A stretch of DNA of 64,000 nt from Prevotella sp. KH2C16 (GTDB lineage: Bacteria; Bacteroidota; Bacteroidia; Bacteroidales; Bacteroidaceae). The stretch covers positions 1-64,000 of the forward strand of contig NZ_FOOW01000014.1 of assembly GCF_900113305.1 (NCBI RefSeq). The letters are read 5' to 3'. The notes beneath the pieces were generated by a model. It was not told the DNA's origin, did not search any database, and was given only the letters and a program-made list of their open reading frames with translations. Below are positions 34,112 through 43,765 of the stretch, piece after piece; within the stretch, counting starts at the first letter, position 1, and each line of letters opens with the position of its first letter. The position numbers and the translations under genes were made by a program.

Positions 34112-36238
34112 ATGAAAAAGTTTTTCTTGCTGCTTTTGTTGATGGCCGCCGTGCAGGCTGTCCATGGCATACCTGCCCGCAGGGGGTTGTGGAGTAACAT
34201 AACGCTGGCCGACGGAACCGTTGTCAGGGTCGAGCTGGTGGGCAATGAGCACTTGCATTACCTGCGCGCAGCCGACGGAAGGTGTTTTCAGCAGGACTCC
34301 GAGGGCGTCTACCGGCCGGTGTCCGACCTCACGGCCCTGAGCCGGAAGGCCTCCGGGCGGCGGGCTGCCCGCCGCAAGGTGTGCTATGCCTCTACGGCCG
34401 ACGGCCTCGGCAAGTTCGGGCAGAGCGGCATGGGTGCCGTCAACAGCATAGGCTCCTATACCTTCCCCGTCATCATGGTGCAGTTCTCCGACCTGTCGTT
34501 CAAGCCGACGACGACCGTGGAGAAGATGAACCGTTACTATAATGCGCAGGGCTATTCGGAGGAGACGGGCTGCGTGGGCTCCGTCAAGGACTATTTCCGG
34601 GCGCAGAGCTACGGGGCCTTTGTGCCGTCGTTCGATGTCGTGGGAATCGTTACCCTCTCCAACAGCTATAGGCATTACGGCGCCAACGACCAGCAAGGCA
34701 GCGACAAGAATGTAGACGGACTGGTGGAAGATGCCGTGGCCGCCGCGGTGAGCCAGCTGGGAACCGACTTCTCGCGATACAATACGGGCTCCGGCGTGCC
34801 GCTCGTCTGCATCCTCTACGCCGGCAAGGGCGAGGCCACGGAGGCGCAGACCGAGGCTAACGAAGACTATGTCTGGCCCTGCGAATACGACTGCGAGAGA
34901 ACCATGAGCGGCACTTACTTCAAGTCATATTTCGTGGGAAACGAGCTCTATACCGGCGGCCGGACCTTGATGGGCATGGGCGTGTTCTGCCATGAGTTCG
35001 GCCACGCGCTGGGTCTTCCCGACTTCTATGTTACCGACCAGAGCTATTCCGAAGACGACCCGTTCGGCAACTGGTCGATCATGGACTGCGGCGCCTATGT
35101 GAACGACACGCGGGCACCCGTGGGCTATACGGCCTACGAGAAGAGCTACCTCGGCTGGCTCGACATACCCGAGCTGTCGACGGTGGTGTCGGAGGCCGAC
35201 AGCACCGTAACGCTGGGCAATCCCAACGAGGCAAACACGGTGTCGGCCGTGAGGATAAAAATCAGTAATACGGAGAACTTCATCCTGGAAAGCCGATACC
35301 AGGGAACATGGTATCCGGAGACCTATTCCGACGACTACGGCACCTATTCCATGGGAAGCGGACTGATGCTTACCCGCATCGCCTACAGCCAGACAGCCTG
35401 GAACTACAACAACCTGAATAACACGCAGGCCGGGAAGCGCGCCTGCATCCTCACGGCCGACAAGGCGAAGCTGAGCTATTCGAGCAGCAACGCCAACCTC
35501 TATGGCAACGGCGTAGACAGCATCGTGTCGCTGCGCACCTACGGTGGGGCGTCCCGGACGGTGTCGCTCGGGAAGATTACGAAGCAGGCCGGCGGCTCCA
35601 TCACCTTTGTCAGCAAGCCGGCAGCGGCCACGGGGGCGAATGCCGGCACGGGCAACTATTATTTCCACGAGACCTTCGGCGACTGTGCGGGTACCGGTGG
35701 AAACGACAATCTGTGGAGCGGGAGCATCGCCAATGGCAGCTTCAGTCCGGATAACGACGGCTGGACGCATTCCCTCGCCTTCGGTGCCAGCCAGTGTGCG
35801 AAGTTCGGCTCGTCAGCTTCTGCCGGGACGGCCACGACCCCCGTCTTCACCATCGACGAGGGCGCCACGACCCTGACCTTCAGGGCGGCGGCATGGAATG
35901 CGTCGAAAGACGGCACGGGCCTCGCCCTCTCGGCCACGGGCGACCTGAAGATCGGCACGCCGAGCTTCACCATGAAAAAGGGCGAGTGGACCGAATGCTC
36001 CACCACGATATCAGGCAGCGGCGAGGTGCAGATCACCTTCACGGCCACCAGCCGCATGTTTCTCGACGAGATTTCCATTCCCAAGCCGGTGGCAGCGGGC
36101 ATCCAGGGCGTGAAGACCACGCCTGTGCGCCCGGCCGACAACCGTGTCTACAGCCTCGGCGGACAGTATCTGGGCACGGAGCTGGACGCTCTGCCGCGGG
36201 GCGTCTACATCCGCAACGGGCGGAAAATCATCAAGTAA
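34112..36238 (+). CDS. Secreted M6 family metalloprotease
   Basis: 708 residues. It has a signal peptide (FLLLLLMAAVQAVHG), a propeptide-like stretch to about residue 105, then the catalytic domain with HEFGHALGLPD at about 294-304, the extended zinc motif of immune-inhibitor-A-like M6 peptidases. A jelly-roll-like domain occupies about 515-660. The chain ends YSLGGQYLG and LPRGVYIRNGRKIIK, a C-terminal pattern common in exported Prevotella proteins. A type IX secretion gene (porQ) is in the same window, so surface export by that route is possible but unproven, because the tail is shorter than the classic signal domain. Confidence 0.88.
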   Translation: MKKFFLLLLLMAAVQAVHGIPARRGLWSNITLADGTVVRVELVGNEHLHYLRAADGRCFQQDSEGVYRPVSDLTALSRKASGRRAARRKVCYASTADGLGKFGQSGMGAVNSIGSYTFPVIMVQFSDLSFKPTTTVEKMNRYYNAQGYSEETGCVGSVKDYFRAQSYGAFVPSFDVVGIVTLSNSYRHYGANDQQGSDKNVDGLVEDAVAAAVSQLGTDFSRYNTGSGVPLVCILYAGKGEATEAQTEANEDYVWPCEYDCERTMSGTYFKSYFVGNELYTGGRTLMGMGVFCHEFGHALGLPDFYVTDQSYSEDDPFGNWSIMDCGAYVNDTRAPVGYTAYEKSYLGWLDIPELSTVVSEADSTVTLGNPNEANTVSAVRIKISNTENFILESRYQGTWYPETYSDDYGTYSMGSGLMLTRIAYSQTAWNYNNLNNTQAGKRACILTADKAKLSYSSSNANLYGNGVDSIVSLRTYGGASRTVSLGKITKQAGGSITFVSKPAAATGANAGTGNYYFHETFGDCAGTGGNDNLWSGSIANGSFSPDNDGWTHSLAFGASQCAKFGSSASAGTATTPVFTIDEGATTLTFRAAAWNASKDGTGLALSATGDLKIGTPSFTMKKGEWTECSTTISGSGEVQITFTATSRMFLDEISIPKPVAAGIQGVKTTPVRPADNRVYSLGGQYLGTELDALPRGVYIRNGRKIIK

Positions 36239-36242
36239 GGCC

Positions 36243-36297
36243 GGCTTGTAATCATGGCAAGGCGAGCTTATATCATAATCAAGATAGGCTTATAATC
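36243..36297. repeat. Family D array with 22-bp period
   Basis: GGCTTGTAATC (36243), AGCTTATATCA (36265) and GGCTTATAATC (36287) recur at exactly 22 bp, twice the 11-bp period of families A-C. The intervening 11-mers are less conserved. It begins 4 bp after the M6 peptidase stop. Confidence 0.7.
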
Positions 36298-36300
36298 ATA

Positions 36301-36447
36301 AAGAGGAGCCTGTCCGACGGTCTTCAGGCATATCGGCAGCCATTTCCTGTGGGATTACACGCTGCTTGTAATGCGATTACACACCGCTTGTAACATCGTT
36401 ACACGCTGTTTGTAACTTGCCTGAAGACCGCCGGGCAGACTCCTCTT
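36301..36447. repeat. 30-bp inverted repeat enclosing a family B array
   Basis: The left arm 36301-36330 and the right arm 36418-36447 are reverse complements at 27 of 30 positions (ends AAGAGGAG and CTCCTCTT, inner GGTCTTCAGGCA). The 87-bp loop contains the 11-bp array. It lies between convergent genes. Confidence 0.85.
36354..36419. repeat. Family B 11-bp array, copy 1 (6 units)
   Basis: ATTACACGCTG, CTTGTAATGCG, ATTACACACCG, CTTGTAACATC, GTTACACGCTG and TTTGTAACTTG. The orientations alternate strictly, so each pair can form a hairpin with TTACA/TGTAA stems. Confidence 0.9.
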
Positions 36448-36503
36448 AGCGTTTGGCAGGGCTCCCCTCGGCGTCTTTTCGGGGGGAGGGGAGTGTCTGC
36501 CGG

Positions 36504-39092
36504 TTAGTTGCGAAACTGCAGTCCGGCCGCGTTGGCGTCGACGATGACGGGCTTCTCGCGCAGCACCTGTTCGGCCAGGAGCTTCCTGGAGAGCTCGTTC
36601 AGCACATAGTCCTGGATGGCGCGCTTCACCGGCCGGGCGCCGAACTCGGGGTCGTAGCCCACCTGTGCCAGATAGTCGATGGCGGCGGGAGTCCACTGGA
36701 GCGTGAAGCCCTGCGACTCGAGCATCTGCTTGACGCGGTTCATCTGGAGCTCCACCACCTTGGCGATTTCCTGTCTCGACAGCGGCAGGAACATGATGGT
36801 GTCGTCGATGCGGTTCAGGAACTCCGGCCTTATCGTCTGCTTCAGCATCCCGAAGAGCTGCTGGCTGAGGCTCTGCAACTCGTGCTTGCCAAGCACTCCG
36901 CCCGCCTCTTCCAGCCGTTCGCGGATCATCTGGCTGCCGAGGTTGGAGGTCATGATGATGATGGTGTTCTTGAAATTCACCACCCGGCCCTTGTTGTCGG
37001 TAAGGCGGCCGTCGTCGAGCACCTGCAGCAGGATGTTGAACACATCCGGATGCGCCTTCTCTATCTCGTCGAAGAGCACCACGGAGTAGGGCTTCCGCCT
37101 TACGGCCTCCGTCAGCTGGCCGCCCTCGTCGTAGCCCACATAGCCCGGAGGGGCGCCGATGAGCCTCGACACGCTGAACTTCTCCTGATACTCGCTCATG
37201 TCGATACGGGTCATCATGTTCTCGTCGTTGAAGAGATATTCTGCCAGGGCCTTGGCCAGTTCGGTCTTGCCCACGCCCGTGGTACCCATGAAGATGAACG
37301 ACGCGATGGGTCGCTTGGGATCCTGCAGGCCGGCCCGGGAGCGGCGCACGGCGTCCGACACGGCGCGGATGGCTTCCTCCTGGCCGACGACGCGGCGGTG
37401 AAGCTCGTCCTCCAGATGGAGCAGCTTCTCGCGCTCACTCTGCATCATGCGCGTTACGGGGATGCCGGTCCAGCGGCTCACTACCTCGGCGATGTCGTCG
37501 GCCGTTACCTCCTCGCGCACCATTCCCTCGCCGCCCTGCGTGGCTTTGAGTTGTATCTGGATGTTGTCTATGTCGTCCTGAAGGGCCTTGAGCTTGCCGT
37601 AGCGTATCTCGGCCACGCGCTCGTAGTTGCCTTCACGCTCCGCCCGCTCGGCCTCGAACCTGAGGTTTTCCATCTCCTGCTTGTCTTGTTGGATCTTGTT
37701 CACCAGCCCTTTCTCCGACTCCCACTTGGCGCGGAAGTCCTTGTCCTTGTCCTGCAACTCGGCTATTTCCTTGTCTAACTGCTGGATTTTGTCGGTGTCG
37801 TTCTCGCGCTTGATGGCCTCGCGCTCAATCTCGAGCTGCTTGAGCCTGCGTTCCAGCTCGTCGAGTTCCTCGGGCACGGAGTCTCTCTCCATGCGCAACT
37901 TTGCCGCCGCCTCGTCCATCAGGTCGATGGCCTTGTCGGGAAGGAACCTGTCCGAGATGTATCGCTCCGACAGTTTCACGGCCGCGATGCACGCGTCGTC
38001 CTGTATGCGCACCTTGTGATGGTTCTCATAACGCTCCTTCAGGCCTCGCAGGATGGAGATGGCGTCGACCTCGGAGGGCTCGTCCACCATCACGGTCTGG
38101 AACCTGCGCTCAAGCGCCTTGTCCTTCTCGAAGTACTTCTGATACTCGTTGAGCGTGGTGGCGCCTATCGCCCGCAGCTCTCCGCGCGCCAAGGCGGGCT
38201 TCAGGATGTTGGCTGCGTCCATGGCACCCTCGCCTCCGCCGGCCCCCACAAGCGTGTGAATCTCGTCGATGAAGAGGATGATGTTGCCGTCGGCATGGGT
38301 TACTTCCTTGATGACCGACTTCAGCCGCTCCTCGAATTCGCCCTTGTACTTGGCACCCGCAACCAGCGCGCCCATGTCGAGTGAGTAGAGCTGCTTGTTC
38401 TTCAGGTTCTCCGGCACATCACCGCGCACGATTCGCTGGGCGAGTCCCTCCACTATGGCGGTCTTTCCGGTGCCGGGTTCGCCGATGAGGATAGGGTTGT
38501 TCTTGGTGCGCCGCGACAGTATCTGCAGCACGCGGCGAATCTCCTCGTCGCGGCCGATGACGGGGTCGAGCTTGCCCGACTGCGCGTCTTTTACGAGATT
38601 CTTGGCATATTTGTCGAGCGCCTGGTAGTTCTCGTCGCCCGAAGCCGACTGCACTTTCTGACCCTGGCGGAGCTCAGCCACGGCCTTGCGGAGCCCTTCA
38701 CGCGAGCAGCCCGCGTCCTTCAAGATGCGCGAGGCAGGGCTGTCCACCTCGAGCAGGGCCATCAGCAGGGGCTCTACCGACACGAATTCGTCGCCCAGCT
38801 TGCGGGAGATGTCCTGCGTGCGGGTGAGCACTTGGTTCGCCGTATTCGAGAAATAGGGCTGCCCGCCCTGCACTTTAGGCAGGTGGGCGATTTCCCCCTG
38901 CACGAGCGTCTCTATCTGTGAGGCGTTGATTCCGAGCTTCTGGAAGACATAGTTTGCGATGTCCTTGCCCTTGGCGAGCACGCCCTGGAGCAGGTGTATG
39001 GGTTCTATGGCCTGGTTCTGGGCCTGCTGCGCGGTGTTGACAGCTTCCTGTACGGCCTCCTGCGCCTTGATGGTGAATTTGTCGAATGTCAT
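36504..39092 (-). CDS. clpB: ATP-dependent disaggregase ClpB
   Basis: 862 residues from [11 protein letters not shown]; in-frame ATGs upstream give an N-terminus foreign to ClpB and are rejected. ClpB works with DnaK to dissolve protein aggregates after stress. The N domain (1-145), first AAA domain with [13 protein letters not shown], long coiled-coil middle domain rich in Glu/Lys/Arg, and second AAA domain with [12 protein letters not shown] are present. Its ribosome-binding site GAAAGGAGAG is strong. No CIRCE-type inverted repeat is seen upstream. Confidence 0.97.
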   Translation of the reverse strand: MTFDKFTIKAQEAVQEAVNTAQQAQNQAIEPIHLLQGVLAKGKDIANYVFQKLGINASQIETLVQGEIAHLPKVQGGQPYFSNTANQVLTRTQDISRKLGDEFVSVEPLLMALLEVDSPASRILKDAGCSREGLRKAVAELRQGQKVQSASGDENYQALDKYAKNLVKDAQSGKLDPVIGRDEEIRRVLQILSRRTKNNPILIGEPGTGKTAIVEGLAQRIVRGDVPENLKNKQLYSLDMGALVAGAKYKGEFEERLKSVIKEVTHADGNIILFIDEIHTLVGAGGGEGAMDAANILKPALARGELRAIGATTLNEYQKYFEKDKALERRFQTVMVDEPSEVDAISILRGLKERYENHHKVRIQDDACIAAVKLSERYISDRFLPDKAIDLMDEAAAKLRMERDSVPEELDELERRLKQLEIEREAIKRENDTDKIQQLDKEIAELQDKDKDFRAKWESEKGLVNKIQQDKQEMENLRFEAERAEREGNYERVAEIRYGKLKALQDDIDNIQIQLKATQGGEGMVREEVTADDIAEVVSRWTGIPVTRMMQSEREKLLHLEDELHRRVVGQEEAIRAVSDAVRRSRAGLQDPKRPIASFIFMGTTGVGKTELAKALAEYLFNDENMMTRIDMSEYQEKFSVSRLIGAPPGYVGYDEGGQLTEAVRRKPYSVVLFDEIEKAHPDVFNILLQVLDDGRLTDNKGRVVNFKNTIIIMTSNLGSQMIRERLEEAGGVLGKHELQSLSQQLFGMLKQTIRPEFLNRIDDTIMFLPLSRQEIAKVVELQMNRVKQMLESQGFTLQWTPAAIDYLAQVGYDPEFGARPVKRAIQDYVLNELSRKLLAEQVLREKPVIVDANAAGLQFRN

Positions 39093-39282
39093 AACTGGTC
39101 TCTCCTTTCTTTTCTTTTTTCGGAGCCCGCGTCGTCTCTTTTGGAAACAAGACATGTTTAGAGCCCCGAGTATATTCTGTTGTGATTCTTTCGCAAACAG
39201 ACCATCAAAGAGCATTCCGATTTCAAAAATGCTGCCATTCTGTCGTCTTCCGGCGACGAAATGGCAGTCTGTAGGTGCGGTC

Positions 39283-40383
39283 TTAGCGTGAATGTCTCCA
39301 TTTTCTCCAGGCCAGCAGGAGGGCTGCGAGCATGACGAAGGCGGTAAGGATGAAGGCCCACAGGTTGCTGACCCTTACAAACGAGTCGACGGTATACTCG
39401 CCTACGAGGAGGCGGGAGCCGGAGAGCCGGTAGCGAAAGAGGTTTTTCCCTCCTGCATCTCCTTCCTTTCCGTCGTTGCCCGGCATGCTGATCTGGTAGT
39501 CGACGGTGGTGCGGATGAGACTTTCAAATTCCGAGAAGGCTTTCTCCAGGGTAGAAGTCTTGCCCTCGTCATTCAATATGACATCGTAGGCCGATGAGTG
39601 AAACACCTTCCGGAAAACCTCGCGGATGATGCCTTCGTCCATTTCCCGGACTATGTCTGAGCTCCGCCAGTAGGTCTCCCGGAGCAGTTTGTCCCGCTTG
39701 GAGACAAACTCCTGCTTGCTTACGGGTGCGTCCTTGATGGAGGAATAGTTATCCTCTATGAGGGTGCAGAGCTCTTCCACCCAGTTGGCTGCCAGCCATT
39801 TGCTGTATTTCTCCTTGATGCCGTCCATCATGTCGTCGATTTCCCATCCCGACAATCCCTGTCCGAGGTTGGGCTCTCCGCTGAACCAATAGCCGATTTC
39901 AGCCTTCGACAGATATTTCTCCAAGGGTATTTTGAAGTTCAGACTCACCTTCGGATAAGTCTCCTTAAAGGTATAATCGGTGTAAAACCATCTAAAAGAA
40001 CGCTTGTATTCGGCCTTGGGAATGATGGTTTTGGTGCCGGGGATGAAGAGCGTGTGTCGCGCCATGTCAGCCACATTGCCCCATTCAGAGGAGGCGATGA
40101 CGACGATGCTGTCCGTCCGGGCATGCCTCACGGGGAAGGGATGCCTGTCTTTTGAACCCTTTTCGGCCCAGCTCAGCGTCCAGTTCCGGTCAAATCGGAA
40201 GGCCATCTTGTCGTAGTCCGGCCGGCCGTTTGTCAGCTGGGCCGTGTCGAATTCTATCTCGACGGTACGGGTGCAGGAACCGTCAGGCTTGATGAGGGTG
40301 CGCATGGTGCTGTCCTGCTTTGCGCAGGAGACGGCCACAAGGCTTGTGGCGATGAGCACAAAGAGTTTAATGATGGTTTTCAT
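39283..40383 (-). CDS. Lipoprotein with a C-terminal membrane helix, third gene of an ECF sigma operon
   Basis: 366 residues. The signal sequence ends in a lipobox (VAVSC, Cys about 20). A hydrophobic helix near residues 342-361 is followed by a basic tail WRKWRHSR. The protein thus appears anchored at both ends. The body is beta-rich with no motif I recognise. Its start overlaps the anti-sigma-like gene by 17 bp, so it is probably made together with the sigma factor, as sensor or effector. The function is unknown. Confidence 0.7.
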   Translation of the reverse strand: MKTIIKLFVLIATSLVAVSCAKQDSTMRTLIKPDGSCTRTVEIEFDTAQLTNGRPDYDKMAFRFDRNWTLSWAEKGSKDRHPFPVRHARTDSIVVIASSEWGNVADMARHTLFIPGTKTIIPKAEYKRSFRWFYTDYTFKETYPKVSLNFKIPLEKYLSKAEIGYWFSGEPNLGQGLSGWEIDDMMDGIKEKYSKWLAANWVEELCTLIEDNYSSIKDAPVSKQEFVSKRDKLLRETYWRSSDIVREMDEGIIREVFRKVFHSSAYDVILNDEGKTSTLEKAFSEFESLIRTTVDYQISMPGNDGKEGDAGGKNLFRYRLSGSRLLVGEYTVDSFVRVSNLWAFILTAFVMLAALLLAWRKWRHSR

Positions 40384-40750
40384 ATGCCTTTCGTTTTAAG
40401 ATTGAATACGCGTTTTGCCCATGCAGTTTGTCTTGTATATACCTTATATGATTGCCTTTTTCTGCGCGCGACGGCCGCTCGCCGACTGTGCGCTCTTGGT
40501 AAGCGAGTATGGCGGGGTCGGTCTTGGGAGGCACCGTGGCCGTCAGCTGGAGCCAGGCAAAGCCGATGATGGCAATTATGGAGGCTGCCACGGACAGGCG
40601 GCGCAGCACGCCGAGGAATGCCTCCTGTCGGTCGGCTCGCTTTATGTGCAGCATAATCCGGTCGGCCATCAGCTCGGGGTTTTCCAGTCGCGGACTGTCG
40701 TTCCGCAGGCTTTCTATCAGTTTTTCGAGTGTCTTTTCATTCTGTTCCAT
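40367..40750 (-). CDS. Putative anti-sigma factor, single-pass membrane protein
   Basis: 127 residues. A cytoplasmic helical N-terminus (1-48, Glu/Arg-rich) is followed by one membrane helix (about 50-70) and a short outer part. There is no zinc-binding HxxxCxxC. Its place between an ECF sigma gene and a lipoprotein gene, with 14-bp and 17-bp overlaps, makes an anti-sigma role likely, though no anti-sigma signature is recognised by eye. Confidence 0.6.
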   Translation of the reverse strand: MEQNEKTLEKLIESLRNDSPRLENPELMADRIMLHIKRADRQEAFLGVLRRLSVAASIIAIIGFAWLQLTATVPPKTDPAILAYQERTVGERPSRAEKGNHIRYIQDKLHGQNAYSILKRKAYENHH

Positions 40751-41297
40751 AACCTAATAGCTTGAGTTGTTCCTTGATTTTCTGGCGGGCAGCATAGAGG
40801 TTGCCCTTGATTTTCTCGGCGGAGAGCCCCGTTATCTGTGCGATTTCCTCGTGGCTGAGGCCTTCGAGGGCACTCAGGGTGAACACCGTTTGCTGCTTGC
40901 GCCCCAACTTGGAAGCCAGCACCTTGACGAGCCCCAGCCATTCCCTGGCCTCCAGGCGGCGTTCCGCGCCGTTGTCAAAGAGAGGCCTGAACCGCAGTTC
41001 TTCTTCCGGCAAGGCCACCCATCGGCGGCGATGCTTCATCCTGTCGAGGCAGATGCGGGTGGCGATGGCATATATCCAGGTGGAAAAATTGCCTTTCTCG
41101 GGTGCGTAGTCGCCGATTCTCCGCCATATGCGCAGGAATGTTTCCTGCACCGCGTCCTTGGCCTCGTCCTCGTCGCAGAGCATCTTCAGGCTGACGGAGA
41201 ACACCCTTTCCTGATATTCGAGCACCAGTATCTGGAAGGCGTTGGCGTCGCCTCGCCGGCATGCTCGTATGGTTTCTGATAGCTCTGCTTGGTTCAT
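40737..41297 (-). CDS. ECF-type RNA polymerase sigma factor
   Basis: 186 residues from MNQAELSETIRACRRGD; the frame stays open upstream, but those residues are not sigma-like. Region 2 includes FQILVLEYQERVF and DAVQETFLRIWR. Region 4 includes LSALEGLSHEEIAQITGLS, a helix-turn-helix. No region 3 is present, as expected for ECF factors. It heads an operon with a putative anti-sigma factor and a lipoprotein, all overlapping. The -7 box upstream matches the housekeeping consensus. Confidence 0.92.
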   Translation of the reverse strand: MNQAELSETIRACRRGDANAFQILVLEYQERVFSVSLKMLCDEDEAKDAVQETFLRIWRRIGDYAPEKGNFSTWIYAIATRICLDRMKHRRRWVALPEEELRFRPLFDNGAERRLEAREWLGLVKVLASKLGRKQQTVFTLSALEGLSHEEIAQITGLSAEKIKGNLYAARQKIKEQLKLLGYGTE

Positions 41298-41396
41298 TCT
41301 CGGTGGATTGCTTCTATTTGATGATACGACGGAGGGTCGGGAAAGTCGAAAACCGGGCTCTCGCTTCAAGGTGCGGGATGCTCTCCCCGGATGCTG

Positions 41397-41404
41397 CAAA
41401 GATA
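41397..41404 (-). promoter_or_regulatory. -7 box of the ECF sigma operon
   Basis: TATCTTTG on the minus strand, about 100 bp before the chosen start. No good TTG partner is seen. Confidence 0.45.
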
Positions 41405-41512
41405 ATAAAAAACAAGGGAAGCCGTTGTCCTCTTACCCTTAATTATCAAGGACTTCGCCCTGCCGCCGCATTTTTTTTCGCCGAAAAAGGCATCTCGTTT
41501 CAGAATATTTTG

Positions 41513-41520
41513 TATTTTTG
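41513..41520 (+). promoter_or_regulatory. -7 box of the membrane protein gene
   Basis: TATTTTTG, 28 bp before the ATG. No good TTG is seen at the expected distance. Confidence 0.45.
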
Positions 41521-41548
41521 CGAAAACTATGATGCAAATTCTTAAACA

Positions 41549-42142
41549 ATGAAGCGTAGTTCGGTGAGAGTTTCCAAGGCTTGTGGTGTATGGAATGTGG
41601 TGTTCCTGCTCGTCGGAGCGGTCAGCCTGTTGCTTGGCCAGTATATGACCGACATCGTAAACCTTACTCATGGCGGCGCAATGTCGCTCCTCTTGGCAAA
41701 GGTCTACTATCTCGGAGTCTTCGGAATCCTCTTCACCGTCTGCGAGGCGGCGCTTGCTTTTAATCTTGCCCGCCACCTGAAGAAATACGGGGATTCTGTC
41801 TACTGGCTGCTCTATGTGTGGATTGTCGTGAGGGTAGGGCTCTTCGCGTTAGGCAACATATCCTCTTTCGACCCCACGCTCAACATTGTCCGCCAAGTGG
41901 CGGGCGTGGCCTACAACCTCGTCATGCTGGCCGTCGGCATCGTCTTCTGCGTTCGCTACCGGGGCTGGCTCCGCTGGCTGGGCATCCTGCCGCTTGTCCT
42001 TTTCTCCCTGGGTATTGTTTCCGGGCTTGTCAACTTTGTCTTCGGGGATGCTGCGGAATGGATGATGGCGAAGACGGCGGTGTTCCTCATCGTGCTCGCA
42101 ACCCTGTTTGTCCTGCAGCGCACGATGGTGGCGAGGCGGTAG
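41549..42142 (+). CDS. Multipass membrane protein of unknown function
   Basis: 197 residues with about six hydrophobic segments (about 13-33, 48-72, 82-102, 115-133, 139-160, 168-190). The N-terminus is basic (MKRSSVRVSK) and the C-terminus RTMVARR, consistent with positive-inside topology. No transporter signature is recognised. Glutamine synthetase follows after 77 bp, but no functional link is evident. Confidence 0.65.
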   Translation: MKRSSVRVSKACGVWNVVFLLVGAVSLLLGQYMTDIVNLTHGGAMSLLLAKVYYLGVFGILFTVCEAALAFNLARHLKKYGDSVYWLLYVWIVVRVGLFALGNISSFDPTLNIVRQVAGVAYNLVMLAVGIVFCVRYRGWLRWLGILPLVLFSLGIVSGLVNFVFGDAAEWMMAKTAVFLIVLATLFVLQRTMVARR

Positions 42143-42219
42143 CGCCTTTCCTTTCGGTTTCCGGAAATCGGCAGGCTGCCATACAGAAACGAAATAGAAA
42201 CTTAAACAATCATACAAAA

Positions 42220-43734
42220 ATGGAAAACCCCAAACTGAAAATGTGCCCGAACAGGGTCGTTGCCTATTTGCAGAAACCTCCGTGTGAGTTTACCAAGGAG
42301 GATGTAATCCGTTTCATCCAGGCGAACGACATCCGCATGGTCAACTTCATGTATCCCGGTGGAGACGGGAAGTTGAAGACCCTGAACTTCGTCATCAACA
42401 GCCTTGAATACCTCAGCACGATCCTCTCCTGCGGGGAGCGGGTGGACGGGTCGAGCCTCTTCGACTTCATCGAGGCGGCCAGCAGCGACCTCTATGTGGT
42501 GCCGCGCTACTCCACGGCGTTCGTCGATCCCTTTGCCGAAATCCCCACGCTGGACATGCTCTGCGAGTTTTATAACCGCGACGGAAACCCTCTGGCCAAC
42601 TCGCCCGGGTATACTTTAAGAAAGGCGCAGCAAGTGCTCTTGGAGAAGGCGGGCATTGAGTTCGACGCCATGGGCGAACTGGAATACTATGTCATACGGC
42701 CTGCCGAAACGGTCTATCCCGCCCTTGCGCAGCACGGATATCACGAGTCGATGCCCTATGCCAAGACAAATGACTTCCGGGCGCGCTGCATGGACTTCGT
42801 GGCACAGTGCGGCGGACAGATCAAGTACGGACATTCCGAGGTGGGCAACTTCACTCAGGACGGCCTCACCTACGAGCAGAACGAGATAGAGTTCCTGCCC
42901 GTGCCCTGTCTGGAGGCCGCCGACCAGCTGCTCATAGCCAAGTGGGTGATTCGCAACGCGGCCTACCGCGAGGGACTGAATGTAACCTTTGCCCCCAAGA
43001 TAACTGTCGGCGAGGCCGGCTCCGGCCTGCATGTGCACATGCGCCTGATGAAAGACGGCCGCAGCGTGATGACCCGTCCCGACGGCAGCCTTACTGACGA
43101 GGCCCGCCGGGCCATAGCCGGCCTGATGGATCTTGCCCCGTCTATCACCGCCTTCGGCAACAAGAACCCCACCTCTTATTTCCGTCTGGTTCCGCATCAG
43201 GAGGCTCCCACGAATGTGTGCTGGGGCGTGAGCAACCGCTCGGCGCTGGTGCGCGTGCCGCTGGGGTGGACGGCCGGCGTGAACATGAGTGCCGAAGCCA
43301 ATCCGCAGGACCCCTTGTCGGGAGCCGGGTTCGACACCTCCGGCAAGCAGACCTTCGAGATTCGCAGCGGCGACGGCAGTGCCGATGTCTACCAGCTCAT
43401 CGCGAGCCTCTGCGTGGCCGTCCGTCATGGATTCGAGATGCCGGATGCCCTCGAGGTGGCGGAGCGCACCTTCGTCGACGGCAACATCCACGACGAGCGC
43501 CTCGCTGAGCGGTTTGCCCGTCTGGCTTCGCTGCCCGACAGCTGCGAGGCCTCTGCCGAATGCCTGGAGCGGCAGCGTGCCGTCTACGAGGAATACGGCG
43601 TCTTCAGCAAGTCGATGATTGACGGCGTGGAGCGCCAACTCAAGTCTTTCGGCGACCGAACGCTGAGGGCGGAGACAGAGGACGATAAGGAAAAGGTGAG
43701 CCGGCTTGTGGCTCGTTTCTTCCAGTGCGGATAG
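42220..43734 (+). CDS. glnA: Glutamine synthetase
   Basis: 504 residues from MENPKLKMCPNRV. The reading frame is open further upstream through the preceding gene, but this ATG follows a typical A-rich leader. The N-terminal beta-grasp part (IRMVNFMYPGGDGKLKTLNF) and catalytic domain with GELEYYV (metal ligand Glu), FAPKITVGEAGSGLHVHMRL, NKNPTSYFRLVPHQEAP and a C-terminal helical tail are visible. It ligates ammonia to glutamate. Length is in the GSI range, well below the roughly 730 residues of GSIII. No adenylylation-type tyrosine motif was found by eye. Confidence 0.9.
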   Translation: MENPKLKMCPNRVVAYLQKPPCEFTKEDVIRFIQANDIRMVNFMYPGGDGKLKTLNFVINSLEYLSTILSCGERVDGSSLFDFIEAASSDLYVVPRYSTAFVDPFAEIPTLDMLCEFYNRDGNPLANSPGYTLRKAQQVLLEKAGIEFDAMGELEYYVIRPAETVYPALAQHGYHESMPYAKTNDFRARCMDFVAQCGGQIKYGHSEVGNFTQDGLTYEQNEIEFLPVPCLEAADQLLIAKWVIRNAAYREGLNVTFAPKITVGEAGSGLHVHMRLMKDGRSVMTRPDGSLTDEARRAIAGLMDLAPSITAFGNKNPTSYFRLVPHQEAPTNVCWGVSNRSALVRVPLGWTAGVNMSAEANPQDPLSGAGFDTSGKQTFEIRSGDGSADVYQLIASLCVAVRHGFEMPDALEVAERTFVDGNIHDERLAERFARLASLPDSCEASAECLERQRAVYEEYGVFSKSMIDGVERQLKSFGDRTLRAETEDDKEKVSRLVARFFQCG

Positions 43735-43765
43735 TGGAAGAAAAATAAAAGACGGCTTCCAGCTT

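Noticed and set aside
36354-36419. The 11-bp arrays as a CRISPR array
   Set aside because: There are no unique spacers, units are far too short, orientations mix, and no cas genes are in the window.
39093-39215. A longer N-terminus for ClpB
   Set aside because: The extra residues are basic and unlike any ClpB; the ATG at 39092 begins the conserved MTFDKFT and has a good ribosome-binding site.
41818-42219. An upstream in-frame extension of glutamine synthetase
   Set aside because: It overlaps the preceding gene, has Arg/His/Pro-rich shadow composition, and the ATG at 42220 gives a family-typical N-terminus.
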